Of a stretch of 64,000 bases of DNA, positions 41,785 to 50,901 are shown one piece after another. The translations under genes were made by a program, and so were the position numbers. The notes beneath the pieces are model-generated. The model saw only the letters and a program-made list of their open reading frames with translations, did not search any database and was not told the DNA's origin. The DNA is from an uncultured Opitutia bacterium (GTDB taxonomy: Bacteria; Verrucomicrobiota; Verrucomicrobiia; Opitutales; UBA953), in the NCBI GenBank assembly GCA_903855995.1, contig CAIOAN010000011.1, positions 1 through 64,000 on the forward strand, written 5' to 3'. Every line of letters starts with the position of its first letter. Position 1 is the first letter of the stretch.

Positions 41785-42447
41785 TCACCCAGCAAGACCA
41801 CCCAGTTTGCGGTAGCGTGCGAGCACCTTCCCATAAGCCGGCGTCAAGGCCTCCAGGGACGAGACGTTCAAGCCGAGGTCCTTGAGCAGGCCGTCCCGTA
41901 AGCCGTAGATCCAGGAATGGACTTCGACTTGCTGACCGCGCGCCCAAGCATCTTGCATCACCGTCGAGTGGCATACGTTGGCGGCCTGCTCGATCACATT
42001 GAGTTCGCAAAGCGTGTCCAGTTTGGCCGGACCCAGCACGGATTCCACGGCTAGCGCGTGCTTATGATGCACATCGCGCACATGCCGTAGCCAGTTGTCG
42101 ACGAGGCCCACCTTACGCCGTTCGAGCGAAGCCTGCACTCCGCCGCAGCCGTAATGACCGCAGACGATGACATGCTCTACCTTGAGCACATCGACGGCGT
42201 ATTGCAGCACCGAGAGGCAGTTGAGGTCGGAGTGCACGACGACATTGGCGACATTGCGGTGCACGAAGAGCTCACCGGGAAGCAAGCCGACGATTTCGTT
42301 CGCCGGCACCCGGCTGTCGGAACAGCCGATCCAGAGATAACGGGGAGACTGCTGCTTGGAGAGGGTCTCGAAAAAAGAAGGGTCCTTAAGCCGCACGCCT
42401 TCCGACCATTCACGATTTTTTTCGAACAAGTTTTCGGCGGCGGACAT
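41785..42447 (-). CDS. Beta-class carbonic anhydrase
   Basis: 220 residues. It interconverts CO2 and bicarbonate. Zinc ligands Cys42, Asp44, His98 and Cys101 and the Asp44-Arg46 dyad are present in GCSDSRVPANEI and VIVCGHYGCGGV. The N-terminus NREWSEGVRLKDPSFFETL and the overall length match the E. coli Can type. Divergent from the DUF486 gene with 66 bases between them. Confidence 0.95.
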   Translation of the reverse strand: MSAAENLFEKNREWSEGVRLKDPSFFETLSKQQSPRYLWIGCSDSRVPANEIVGLLPGELFVHRNVANVVVHSDLNCLSVLQYAVDVLKVEHVIVCGHYGCGGVQASLERRKVGLVDNWLRHVRDVHHKHALAVESVLGPAKLDTLCELNVIEQAANVCHSTVMQDAWARGQQVEVHSWIYGLRDGLLKDLGLNVSSLEALTPAYGKVLARYRKLGGLAG

Positions 42448-42513
42448 CGAAGCGGTCAGATTGTGGAATATCTTGTGAGAGCAAGAGAATTAGGGAAGGC
42501 ATCTGCAGTCATC

Positions 42514-42882
42514 ATGGAACCCTCTCTGTTTCGCCCCGCCCTACTGACCGTGGGCCTGCTCACCGTCTCCAATCTGTTCATGATGTTCGCTTGGTACAGC
42601 CACCTGCGCACGATGAAGGACAGCCCGTGGTGGATCGCCGCCTTGGCGAGCTGGGTCATCGCGCTCGCAGAGTATCTCGTCATGGTCCCAGCCAATCGCA
42701 TCGGGCACGCCGGCGGCCTCTCCGGCGCCCAGCTCAAGGTTATCCAAGAATGCATTACACTCATCCTCTTCGTGCCCTTCATGATCTTTTTCCTCGGGGA
42801 GAAATGGAAAATTGACTACTTATGGGCGTTTTTCTGCCTCGTAGGGGCGGCCTTCTTCATCTTCCGCCCCGACAAGGGTTGA
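42514..42882 (+). CDS. DUF486 (DMT-superfamily) small membrane protein
   Basis: 122 residues from ATG 42514. Four membrane helices, starting PALLTVGLLTVSNLFMMFAWY and ending YLWAFFCLVGAAFFIF. The landmarks SNLFMMFAWYSHL, ALAEYLVMVPANRIGH, LKVIQECITLILFVPF define DUF486, a small drug/metabolite-transporter-like family of unknown substrate. Complete and normal in length. Confidence 0.88.
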   Translation: MEPSLFRPALLTVGLLTVSNLFMMFAWYSHLRTMKDSPWWIAALASWVIALAEYLVMVPANRIGHAGGLSGAQLKVIQECITLILFVPFMIFFLGEKWKIDYLWAFFCLVGAAFFIFRPDKG

Positions 42883-42917
42883 AACTCCGCCGCTCTGGTG
42901 GTGTATTATAGGTCATC

Positions 42918-43427
42918 ATGAAGCTCCCCACCCTGGCCCTCGCCTTCCTTACGGCGTCCCTCGCCGCCGCCACGTCCTCCAATAAATCGACGAACGGCAA
43001 CCAACCGACGAGCAGCAACGCAACTGTGCAGGTCGACGGCTCCGCCACCGCTAGCAAGAAGAACTCCAAGAAGGATGCGGCAGCAGCGCCGGCCGACCCA
43101 GTCTCTCTCGTGGCCGCGAGCGTCGATGCCGCCACGCAGATCGCCATGGAAGCCGCCAAGGCCGCCCAGGCCGAAGCGGATAAGCTTGCCGCCATCGGCA
43201 CCGACAAGGCCGCCGCTCCGGCCGTTGACCCGAAGTTGGCCGCCGCCGCCGTCACGGGCGCCGCCGCCGTCGCCAAGGAAGTGAAGAAGGCGAAGAAAGA
43301 GTCCGATGCGGATAACGCCGCCGCCGCCGACAAGAAGCCAGCTCCGGCCGCTGACAGCAACGACGCCGCGCCGGCCGCCAAGCCCACGCCGAAAAGCAAG
43401 AAGTCCACGAAAGACGCCGCCCAATAA
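42918..43427 (+). CDS. Ala/Lys-rich secreted low-complexity protein
   Basis: 169 residues with a signal peptide (MKLPTLALAFLTASLAAA). The mature part is almost entirely Ala, Lys, Asp and Pro with short helical heptads (AATQIAMEAAKAAQAEADKL) and no recognisable domain. A terminator follows 18 bases after the stop. It could be an envelope-associated, histone-H1-like or cell-wall protein; nothing in the sequence decides. Codon use is in line with the neighbours. Confidence 0.55.
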   Translation: MKLPTLALAFLTASLAAATSSNKSTNGNQPTSSNATVQVDGSATASKKNSKKDAAAAPADPVSLVAASVDAATQIAMEAAKAAQAEADKLAAIGTDKAAAPAVDPKLAAAAVTGAAAVAKEVKKAKKESDADNAAAADKKPAPAADSNDAAPAAKPTPKSKKSTKDAAQ

Positions 43428-43444
43428 GCGACGGCAACGCCCAG

Positions 43445-43467
43445 AGCCCCTTCATTGGGGCTTTTTT
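43445..43467 (+). terminator. Terminator after Ala/Lys-rich gene
   Basis: AGCCCC-TTCATT-GGGGCT stem-loop followed by TTTTTT. Confidence 0.8.
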
Positions 43468-43536
43468 GTGCCCCGATGAAATCTGCCCCAGGGGTTGAAA
43501 CCTTTGAGCCCAGTGGCTGTATGAGAATTACCCCTC

Positions 43537-43752
43537 ATGTATAAGTCCCTACTTCTCTTGGCGCTTTGCAGCGGCCTAGCCCAAGCCGCCGAACCAGCGC
43601 CCGCCAAGGACGCGCCGGCGGCCCCGGCCATCAAACCCTTCTTCGATCCCGCCGCGCCCGGCCCGACGGTCGACCCTACGAAGGATGTCCCGCCTCCGGT
43701 GATTCCGACGCCCTCAGCCCTTCCCCCGGAAAAGAAGAAAAAGAAGAAGTAA
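43537..43752 (+). CDS. Small secreted Pro-rich protein with poly-Lys tail
   Basis: 71 residues. Signal peptide MYKSLLLLALCSGLAQAA, a 45-residue Pro/Ala-rich disordered body (PVIPTPSALPPE) and a C-terminus of seven consecutive lysines. No domain. A perfect terminator stem follows, and the gene stands alone between two terminators, which supports a real transcription unit. The lysine run could bind anionic envelope polymers; this is a guess. Confidence 0.5.
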   Translation: MYKSLLLLALCSGLAQAAEPAPAKDAPAAPAIKPFFDPAAPGPTVDPTKDVPPPVIPTPSALPPEKKKKKK

Positions 43753-43768
43753 GTTTCCCGCCCCTTAA

Positions 43769-43809
43769 ACAAAAGACCCTGGCGCTCGCGAGAGCCCAGG
43801 GTCTTTTGT
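43769..43809. terminator. Bidirectional terminator between small gene and ftsK
   Basis: ACAAAAGACCCTGG / CCAGGGTCTTTTGT is a 14-bp perfect stem with A-runs and T-runs on both flanks, so it serves both the plus-strand small gene and the minus-strand ftsK. Confidence 0.85.
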
Positions 43810-43827
43810 TATCAGCCAATCGCGAGG

Positions 43828-46437
43828 TCAGTCGACCAGAACTTCACGGGGGCTCGAACCGTTCTCGGGTCCGACATAACCCTTGTCGTGGAGAATATCC
43901 ATGATGCGGGCGGCGCGGTTATAGCCAAGCTTGAGGCGACGCTGCAGCAACGAGACTGAAGCGCGGCGCGTCTCCTTGATGATGGCCCAGCTTTGCGCGA
44001 CGAGCGGATCTTCGCCGTCCTCGCCTTCTTCGGCGTCGTCGCCGCCTTCGGCTCCTTCCTTGATGGCGTTGACGACATCCTGGGCAAATTCGGGCTTCCC
44101 GTTCTTCTCAGCGAGAAACTCGACGATGGCGGAAACTTCCTGCTCGCCCACGAACGCCCCTTGCACGCGATTGAGCGAAGCGCTGCCCGGAGGCACGAAG
44201 AGCATGTCACCCCGGCCGACGAGGGTCTCGGCGCCACCGCGGTCCAGGATGGTGCGAGAGTCGATCTGCGAAGAGACCTTGAAGCCGATGCGGGTCGGCA
44301 GGTTGGCCTTGATCAGGCCGGTGATGACGTCGGTCGAAGGACGCTGGGTGGCGAGGACGAGGTGAATACCTGCGGCACGGGCCAGCTGGGCGATGCGGGC
44401 GATCGAAGTCTCGATCTCTTGGGCGGCGACCATCATCAAGTCCGCCATCTCGTCGATGATACAGACGATGTAGGGGAGCTTCTCTTTCGGGATCTGCACG
44501 CCGTCGTCGATGATCTCTTCGGCGGCTTCGGCGGCGGCGACCTGCTCGGCGGGGCTGAGCTGGAGTTCCTCCTGCTTCGGGGCGCCGGCTTCCTTGGTGA
44601 TCTTGGCGTTGAAGCCGTTGATGTTCTTCACGCCGCACTTCGCGAAAATCTTATAACGGCGCTGCATCTCGGCGATCAGCCACTTCAACGCCGCGGGCAC
44701 GCGCTTCGGGTCGGTCTCGACCGGGATGAGCAGATGCGGGAGGCTGTTGAAAATCTGCAGTTCGACCATCTTCGGGTCGACCATGATGAAACGGAGGTCG
44801 TCCGGCGTGCAGCGATAAAGCAGGGAGACGATGATGGCGTTGATGCAGACCGACTTGCCCTGGCCAGTCGCACCGGCGATGAGACAGTGCGGCATCTTCG
44901 CGAGATCCTGGATGACTGGCTTGTTGGTGACACTGTCGACGCCGAGGACGACCGGGAGCTCCATCGTGGACTCCGCCCACGCCTTGGATTCGATGATCTC
45001 ACGCAGGAGGACATCCTTACGGGTCTTGTTCGGAATCTCGATGCCCACAGTACCCTTGCCCGGCACGGGGGCGAGGATGCGGACGGCCTCGGCCTCGAGG
45101 TTCATCGCGATATTATTGGAAAGATTGGCGATGCGTTCGACGCGCACACCCGGGGCGGGCTTGATCTCGTAGCGCGTGATCGAGGGTCCCTGTTGGATGC
45201 CCACGTCGACGCCGTTAGCCGGGTCGACCGGAATGCAATCCACCTTGAACTGCTTGAGCGTCTCGATGAGGTCCGACGCGCGCTTGCGGAAATCCTCAGG
45301 CACGACGGCCCCGGTAGACTTTGGCTCATTCAGCATCCCGACGGCCGGGAAGACGTAATCTCCACGGCGCTTTAAAATCTGTCCCGCCGAGGCCCGCTCG
45401 ATCTTATCAGGCTTCACGACAAGCACCTTGCCGGCATTCGGACCGAGCGGCTCCGGCGCCTTACGCACGGGCTTGGCCTCCGGCTCCACTTCTTCTTCAT
45501 CCTCGTCGACGACCTTCGTCTTGGCCTTCTCGGGCTTCTTATCCTTCACATCCTTGGCGTCGGACGAAATAGTGACATTGTCGGACTCGACGAGGTCGGG
45601 ACCTTCTTTCTCCGTCTCCTCGGGGCCTTCGTGAGGGATATCGACGACGGGAATAGACTTCGATGGCGCCTTGGCCGTGGAAGCGGGCTGGGGCACCGTG
45701 ATCTGGGCACCCACGACTTCCATCTGCTTGCGACGCAGCTCGGAGGCGAGGGCGGCCTTGCGGCGCTGTTCCTCCGCGGCGGCGAGGGCGGCGGCTTTGC
45801 GACCCGCGTTCCAAGCCCCAAAGCTGTCGCGCAATTCCGCGATCCAAGAAGCGAGCGTGGCCTTGGGATCGTCGGCGAGAGCGCCGAGCAAGCAGAAGCC
45901 GTAGGGGAAGACCAGGATCCAAGTACCGTAATCACCGAGCACGGGCTGACAAACCGAGCCAAAGAGGAAACCTCCCAAGACGCCGCCCGGCCCGCGCGGA
46001 TCGAAGGCGACCGTGACGCGCGTCGGCCCGAGCCAGAGCGTGAGAATCGGCGCAAAGAACAAGACGCAGGCCGCCATCAACGCCACCTTGGTCGGCCACA
46101 GCGTGTGGGCGCGCTGGTTGAGCGCGAACCACGCCGCCGCGAACAGGAAGAACGGAATCAGGAAGGCGGCGTATCCGAAGAGACTGAAGAGCACCACGGC
46201 GACCGTGGCGCCGAAAGCGCCGCAAGGATTAGATTCGTGGGCGGCATTGGAATCGGCCGGCAGGCTGAACGTACGCTCGAGCCATTGCGGCAGCATGTTG
46301 GTGTCGTTGCTCCCGTGGAAGAGCATGGCGACGAGCAGGAACGCGCCCAGCAAGCTGAGCACGACGGCGAGGATGGGTCGGCTCTCGCTGGCCGGGCGGG
46401 CGAGCGTAGCGGAGCGTTTGCGGGCGGGAGCGGGCAT
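43828..46437 (-). CDS. ftsK: DNA translocase FtsK/SpoIIIE
   Basis: 869 residues. Four or so membrane helices in the first 190 residues (ILAVVLSLLGAFLLVAMLF; AVVLFSLFGYAAFLIPFFLF), a charged linker, then the motor: FtsK alpha/beta domains with GATGQGKSVCINAI (Walker A), YIVCIIDEMADLMMVAAQ (Walker B) and RPSTDVITGLIKANLPTRI. The C-terminal gamma winged helix (VSLLQRRLKLGYNRAARIMD) recognises polarity sequences. It pumps DNA at the division septum and activates chromosome dimer resolution. The linker carries runs of acidic and basic residues (DEDEEEVEPE). The HAD gene lies two bases upstream. Confidence 0.95.
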   Translation of the reverse strand: MPAPARKRSATLARPASESRPILAVVLSLLGAFLLVAMLFHGSNDTNMLPQWLERTFSLPADSNAAHESNPCGAFGATVAVVLFSLFGYAAFLIPFFLFAAAWFALNQRAHTLWPTKVALMAACVLFFAPILTLWLGPTRVTVAFDPRGPGGVLGGFLFGSVCQPVLGDYGTWILVFPYGFCLLGALADDPKATLASWIAELRDSFGAWNAGRKAAALAAAEEQRRKAALASELRRKQMEVVGAQITVPQPASTAKAPSKSIPVVDIPHEGPEETEKEGPDLVESDNVTISSDAKDVKDKKPEKAKTKVVDEDEEEVEPEAKPVRKAPEPLGPNAGKVLVVKPDKIERASAGQILKRRGDYVFPAVGMLNEPKSTGAVVPEDFRKRASDLIETLKQFKVDCIPVDPANGVDVGIQQGPSITRYEIKPAPGVRVERIANLSNNIAMNLEAEAVRILAPVPGKGTVGIEIPNKTRKDVLLREIIESKAWAESTMELPVVLGVDSVTNKPVIQDLAKMPHCLIAGATGQGKSVCINAIIVSLLYRCTPDDLRFIMVDPKMVELQIFNSLPHLLIPVETDPKRVPAALKWLIAEMQRRYKIFAKCGVKNINGFNAKITKEAGAPKQEELQLSPAEQVAAAEAAEEIIDDGVQIPKEKLPYIVCIIDEMADLMMVAAQEIETSIARIAQLARAAGIHLVLATQRPSTDVITGLIKANLPTRIGFKVSSQIDSRTILDRGGAETLVGRGDMLFVPPGSASLNRVQGAFVGEQEVSAIVEFLAEKNGKPEFAQDVVNAIKEGAEGGDDAEEGEDGEDPLVAQSWAIIKETRRASVSLLQRRLKLGYNRAARIMDILHDKGYVGPENGSSPREVLVD

Positions 46438-46439
46438 GA

Positions 46440-47468
46440 TTATTCGCCGAAAAGGGTTCCTTGGGAGGATGCGGTATCCCCACCGGCGGGCGGCGGCTCA
46501 GCGTGGAGGTGCCGGGGCGGGCGAGTGACGCGGGCCGCCAGCGCACGCACGCGCTCCTGCGCGAGGCGCTCGACCGTCGCGGACAGTGCATGGCGAATCC
46601 ACTTCGGCGTGAAAGACGCTGCCGAATAATCGCACGGGCCGTAGCCATGAACGCGACCCGCCTGCAGCAGCGCGTCGTTCTGCGCGAACTCGGCTTCGCT
46701 CTCCGGCACATAGACCGCGAAGGCCTTGCCGCCGTTCTTCCGCAATAGCGAGAAGACGGGTACGTCGCTCGGGCCGTCGGCGACATAGATCATATTCTCA
46801 AACGGCACGCGGCGATCCTCGGTCCGCACGACGGCATTGACGTCAATCTCGGCGTTCTTGTTGGAGCCCTTGTTGATCTCGAAAAGGAAGCGGGTCTTGA
46901 TCGTGTTGTCGACCATCGCGGCGACCTGCGTGATCTCCGTCGGCAAGTCGAGCGAGAGCTCATCCTGCTTGGTGAAGTGGGGCGGCAGCGGGTGCTCGAG
47001 GAATTCGCAGCCATAGATGCCGTCGCAATGCGCGGCGAGCGAGGTGCCGCGGATCATTTCGGCGAGACCCGTGCTGATGATGTAATGCTCCAGGACGACC
47101 TCGACGTTGTGCTTACGACCGAGCTCGCGGACATACTCCTTGAGCGCTGGGAAGAAGGCAGGCAGGCCGGGGCAGAGTTCGATTTCGGCCCCAAGCTCCC
47201 GCAGGCGCTTGTTTGTGAGGCCCTTCATCAGCCCGGACTTCACGTAGCTGAGGAGGTGGTTTAAGTAGACCGAGTCCTTGGGCGTACGGATGCCCTTGCG
47301 GGCGTAAAGTGCTGGCAGCTGGTTGGTTTCCTTCCAGAATTGCTCCTCATCGACCCCGAAAGCCTTGAACAGCGGGGTCTGCATGTAGCCTGGGCAAAGG
47401 GTCTTGTCGAAATCCCAAACACAGGTGACGACGTGGGTGCCGCGAAGCGCGGGTTCCTTGGGCTGCAT
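46440..47468 (-). CDS. HAD-family hydrolase
   Basis: 342 residues from ATG 47468; the frame is open further upstream but that part is antisense to the prfA leader. HAD motif I VWDFDKTLCPGYM (Asp nucleophile), motif II near YIISTGLAEMIRG, and motif IV ENMIYVADGPSDVPVF. The cap is large and unlike phosphoserine phosphatase in length. Substrate unknown. The stop lies two bases from the ftsK start, suggesting one transcript; it is divergent from prfA. Confidence 0.8.
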   Translation of the reverse strand: MQPKEPALRGTHVVTCVWDFDKTLCPGYMQTPLFKAFGVDEEQFWKETNQLPALYARKGIRTPKDSVYLNHLLSYVKSGLMKGLTNKRLRELGAEIELCPGLPAFFPALKEYVRELGRKHNVEVVLEHYIISTGLAEMIRGTSLAAHCDGIYGCEFLEHPLPPHFTKQDELSLDLPTEITQVAAMVDNTIKTRFLFEINKGSNKNAEIDVNAVVRTEDRRVPFENMIYVADGPSDVPVFSLLRKNGGKAFAVYVPESEAEFAQNDALLQAGRVHGYGPCDYSAASFTPKWIRHALSATVERLAQERVRALAARVTRPPRHLHAEPPPAGGDTASSQGTLFGE

Positions 47469-47573
47469 GATGATCGAAAGGGTTGAAGGTCGGGCTTGCG
47501 GAGAAGGACCTGCCGCACTCCATTGAATAACGAACAGGCCTGTCCTGTCCAAGCCCGATTAGCCCCCTTCCCG

Positions 47574-48665
47574 ATGTCCGCCAGCCCCCTCCGCCCCGAC
47601 CTATCCAGCTTTCGCCGCCGCCTGGCCGAACTCGAAGGCCTGATGGCCGACCCAGCCACCTTTGGCGACAGCCGGAAGGCGGCTGCCCTGGGAGCCGAAC
47701 TCCGTTTCACGTCCAAGGCGGTCAAGGCCGACGACGTTCTCACGGGGTATGAAAAAGAGCTCGCCGAGGCCCATGCCCTTTCAAGCGAGCAGGATGCCGA
47801 AATGCGCCGCATGGCCGAAGAGGAAATCGCCCGCCTGACCCCCGCCGTCGAGGCCTCCCGCGAACTGCTTATCCGGGCCATCATCCCGCCCAATCCAGAT
47901 GACTCCCGCAACGCGCTGGTGGAAATCCGGGCCGGTACGGGCGGCGAAGAAGCCTCCCTTTTCGCAGCCGAACTCCTGCGCGCCTACACCCGCTTCGCCG
48001 AAAAGAAGGGCTGGAAGTGCGAACTAATGTCGCTCTCGCATTCCGATCTCGGTGGCGTCCGTGACGCGGTGATCCTGATCGAAGGCGAAGGGGCCACCGC
48101 CCTGCTCCGCCATGAAGCCGGTGTCCATCGCGTCCAACGCGTCCCGGCCACCGAAGCCTCCGGCCGCGTCCACACCTCGGCCGCCACAGTCGCCGTGCTC
48201 CCGGAAGCCGAAGAAGCCGAAGTCGTCCTGAAACCCGAAGACCTTGATATGTCCGTCGCCCGTGCCAGCGGCGCCGGCGGTCAGCACGTCAATAAGACCG
48301 AGTCCGCGGTGCAGATCATCCACAAGCCGACGGGGCTGATGGTCTACTGCGCCGATGAACGCTCCCAGCTGCGTAACCGCGTCAAAGCCCTCCGCGTGCT
48401 TCGCTCCCGCCTGCTCGACCTGACCCGCGCCAAGGAACGCGAGGCGCGCGCCGACGCCCGCAAGACACAGGTGGGTTCGGGCGATCGCTCCGAACGCATC
48501 CGCACTTATAACTTCCCGCAAAACCGGATCACCGACCATCGCATCGACCTGACGGTACACGGGATCGAACAAGTGCTCGAAGGAAACCTGGATCAGCTCG
48601 TCGACGCCCTCTTCGAGGCCGATTTGCGCGAGCGCGCTGAGGCGATTACTCGTCCGTCAGCTTAA
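47574..48665 (+). CDS. prfA: Peptide chain release factor 1
   Basis: 363 residues from ATG 47574. GAGGQHVN places the catalytic GGQ at 235-237. The codon-recognition tripeptide is PAT (191-193, in RVQRVPATEASGRVH), which reads UAA and UAG, so this is RF1 rather than RF2. No programmed frameshift is present. PrmC (HemK) methylase, often next to prfA, is absent. The 3' end overlaps the convergent small gene by 20 bases. Confidence 0.96.
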   Translation: MSASPLRPDLSSFRRRLAELEGLMADPATFGDSRKAAALGAELRFTSKAVKADDVLTGYEKELAEAHALSSEQDAEMRRMAEEEIARLTPAVEASRELLIRAIIPPNPDDSRNALVEIRAGTGGEEASLFAAELLRAYTRFAEKKGWKCELMSLSHSDLGGVRDAVILIEGEGATALLRHEAGVHRVQRVPATEASGRVHTSAATVAVLPEAEEAEVVLKPEDLDMSVARASGAGGQHVNKTESAVQIIHKPTGLMVYCADERSQLRNRVKALRVLRSRLLDLTRAKEREARADARKTQVGSGDRSERIRTYNFPQNRITDHRIDLTVHGIEQVLEGNLDQLVDALFEADLRERAEAITRPSA

Positions 48666-49149
48666 GCATCGCGCTTTCCTCGCCGACGAGGAATTGCCCG
48701 CGGGCGGCGTGACCGTCGTCGATCCAGCGATCGACCACCAGCAAGGTCCGCTGGAACGAACGCCCCGGACTCTCTGGCGTGAAGATGATGGCAGGCTTGC
48801 CCGCGGAGCCCTTCTGCACAAACCGCCACGTGCCCGACAAAGGGCATTGCGCGAGACTCTGCGAGAGGGCGGCGGCGTTGAATGGCGTAAGCTCGGCCGG
48901 CACCCGTGTGAAATCGAAATCTGTCGGCCAGAGCTCCTTCTCCGCGTGAAATTGCAGAATAGTCGTGCGGGCCGCCTGGAAAACCTTCGAGACCGCGTCG
49001 GCCTTGGCGTGATCCTGCACCACAAAGAACCCGGCCAGGACCAGACCCGCCACCAGCCCCAGGAGACCGAGCGAGAACGCGGACCGCCAAAGCGGGGTCA
49101 GCGGAACGCGGACGATCGTGACATCCTTGGTGGGGTCTTCTTCGGACAT
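48646..49149 (-). CDS. Single-pass membrane protein of unknown function
   Basis: 167 residues: a cytoplasmic head (MSEEDPTKDVTIVRVPLTPLWR), one membrane helix (AFSLGLLGLVAGLVLAGFFVV), and a soluble domain with CPLSGTWRFVQKGSAGKPAIIF and RTLLVVDRWIDDG. The layout recalls pseudopilins with a long helix and C-terminal strand region, but there is no prepilin peptidase site (G-F-T-L-x-E). No family recognised. Convergent with prfA and overlapping its end by 20 bases. Confidence 0.6.
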   Translation of the reverse strand: MSEEDPTKDVTIVRVPLTPLWRSAFSLGLLGLVAGLVLAGFFVVQDHAKADAVSKVFQAARTTILQFHAEKELWPTDFDFTRVPAELTPFNAAALSQSLAQCPLSGTWRFVQKGSAGKPAIIFTPESPGRSFQRTLLVVDRWIDDGHAARGQFLVGEESAMLKLTDE

Positions 49150-49238
49150 ACGGAGAAGCCCATCATTGCCCCTCCGGAGTCCGACTCAAGCCTCGAGGGC
49201 TTGTTTTGTGCCTTGGAGAAAGCCAGCCGCCCGCCTTG

Positions 49239-50030
49239 ATGGGAGCCATGGACGCGGACTACCTCCAACGCTTCGCCGGCATCGGCCGACTCTACGGACG
49301 CGCCGGCATGGAGCGGCTCGCGGCCTCGTCATTCATGGTCGTCGGCCTCGGCGGCGTCGGCTCCTGGACCGTCGAAGCCCTCGCCCGCTCTGGCGTCGGC
49401 CATGTGGCGCTGGTCGACGGTGACAGCGTGTGCGTCTCCAACACGAACCGACAGTTGCACGCCCTTGCAGGCAATATCGGCAAGCCAAAGACCGAGGCCG
49501 TCGCGGAACGGGCGCGGGCGATTCATCCGGCGATCCGCACCACGCTGCACACGCGTTTTCTCTCCCGCTTCAATCCACACGAGGTGCTGGCGGATTTCGA
49601 CGGCGTGGTGATCGACGCGATGGATGCGTTGTCTCCGAAATGCGGCCTGATCGCCGAAGCGGTGAAGCGGAAACTGCGCGTGGTGTCGGTCGGCGGCTGC
49701 GCGGGGCGGCTCGACGGCACGCGCCTGAAAGTGACGGATCTCCGGGACTCGCGAGACGATCCGCTGATGATGCTCGTGCGCAAACGCCTGCGGCAGAACT
49801 TCGACTTCCCGCGAGGCAAGACGCCCTTCGGCGTTTCCTGCGTCTGGTCTGATGAGCCGTTCACCCAGCCGACCGACTGCGAAGGCCTGCCGGGCGGCGA
49901 GATTCCCGAGGGTGAAGACCTACACCCGAACTGCGAGTGGGGCTATGGCACCGCGTCGCACGTCGCCGGCGCCTTCGGTCTGGCCGCCGCCGGCGAAGCC
50001 CTGCGCCTAAGCCTACTCCCCAAGGAATAA
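49239..50030 (+). CDS. tcdA: tRNA threonylcarbamoyladenosine dehydratase
   Basis: 263 residues from ATG 49239 (ATG 49248 also possible). E1-like ThiF/HesA fold: VVGLGGVGSWTVEAL (ATP site), DSVCVSNTNRQLHAL, IDAMDALSPKC, and LDGTRLKVTDLRDSRDDPL, then FGVSCVWSDE, all aligning with E. coli TcdA (CsdL). It cyclises t6A to ct6A at position 37 of ANN-decoding tRNAs. The end overlaps the convergent TatD gene by 18 bases. Confidence 0.92.
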   Translation: MGAMDADYLQRFAGIGRLYGRAGMERLAASSFMVVGLGGVGSWTVEALARSGVGHVALVDGDSVCVSNTNRQLHALAGNIGKPKTEAVAERARAIHPAIRTTLHTRFLSRFNPHEVLADFDGVVIDAMDALSPKCGLIAEAVKRKLRVVSVGGCAGRLDGTRLKVTDLRDSRDDPLMMLVRKRLRQNFDFPRGKTPFGVSCVWSDEPFTQPTDCEGLPGGEIPEGEDLHPNCEWGYGTASHVAGAFGLAAAGEALRLSLLPKE

Positions 50031-50810
50031 CCGGCGGAAGTTGCGGGCGGTCATCTCGGCCGACGATGCGGATGAAACGCCCAGCGTGCGAGCGAGCTCC
50101 TCGTTATTACGCACGAGGTTCGACGGGTGGTTCTGTTCCGTGCCATCCGCCGCGGGCGGGAGCGCGCGCACACGAAATTCCGGGGCAGGGCAAAGCGCGG
50201 GCGCATCCGTCTCTACGAGAATGCGCTCACGCGGAATCGCCGCGGCGAACTGGACCCGGAGGTCGGCCTTGCGCGGGATGAGATGGTGCGCGCTGAAGGA
50301 GAAATAGGCTCCGAGTCTGGCGAGCTCCGGGACGAGCTCGACCGGGCCGTTCCAACTGTGCAGGAGGAATCCCCGGAGCGGGAGATCAGCCGCCCGCAGG
50401 ATATCCATCAACGGCCCGATAGCTTTCACACAATGAATCGTGAGGGCGCGGTCAAATTCGACGGCCAAGGCCAGCTGGATGCGGAACGCCTGCTCCTGCG
50501 CGAGGGCATCGAAATCCTTCACCCAACGGTCGAGCCCCATCTCGCCGACGCCGGCGGCGGGATTCTTAAGAAGCAGACCACGGAGTTGCTCCGCCCAATC
50601 TGGCGGTGCGGTCGGCACGTCCCAGGGATGCAATCCGAACGAGAGCAGATTGCGCGGGTCGCGGCGGCCGAGAGCGGACACATCTTCCCAGTCGGAGGGG
50701 GCGCTGCCGTTGATCATCGCCAGGCCCACGCCGTCCGCCCGGGCTTGCTCGACCGCGGCGTAGGGCACCTCGGCGAACTGATAGTGGCAATGGGCGTCGC
50801 AGAATTCCAT
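50013..50810 (-). CDS. TatD-family metal-dependent hydrolase
   Basis: 265 residues from ATG 50810 (ATG 50819 also possible). TIM-barrel amidohydrolase fold: FCDAHCHYQF (metal His-x-His), SFGLHPWDV, GVGEMGLDRW (metal Glu), LTIHCVKAIG, LLHSWNGP and LVETDAPALCP (metal Asp). TatD enzymes are DNases or deacylases; the substrate is not evident. This could be mistaken for the EboB-type hydrolase of the ebo cluster 9-13 kb away, but there is no link in position or motif. Confidence 0.85.
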   Translation of the reverse strand: MEFCDAHCHYQFAEVPYAAVEQARADGVGLAMINGSAPSDWEDVSALGRRDPRNLLSFGLHPWDVPTAPPDWAEQLRGLLLKNPAAGVGEMGLDRWVKDFDALAQEQAFRIQLALAVEFDRALTIHCVKAIGPLMDILRAADLPLRGFLLHSWNGPVELVPELARLGAYFSFSAHHLIPRKADLRVQFAAAIPRERILVETDAPALCPAPEFRVRALPPAADGTEQNHPSNLVRNNEELARTLGVSSASSAEMTARNFRRLFLGE

Positions 50811-50901
50811 CGAGTGCAACCGATGCTGACCGTGACGCCCGGCGCCTCAACGACGAACCACCTTGCCCTGCCGCCCCGCCCTCGCCTATCTCCGTGGCAG
50901 G

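Noticed and set aside
47574-48665. Release factor 2 (prfB)
   Set aside because: The codon-recognition motif is PAT and no in-frame TGA frameshift site is present, so it is prfA.
48646-49149. Type IV pseudopilin
   Set aside because: The helix and fold size fit, but there is no prepilin peptidase cleavage site.
50013-50810. TatD protein as the EboB of the ebo cluster
   Set aside because: It is 9 kb from eboF with unrelated genes between and faces tcdA; EboB is expected next to eboE on the other side.
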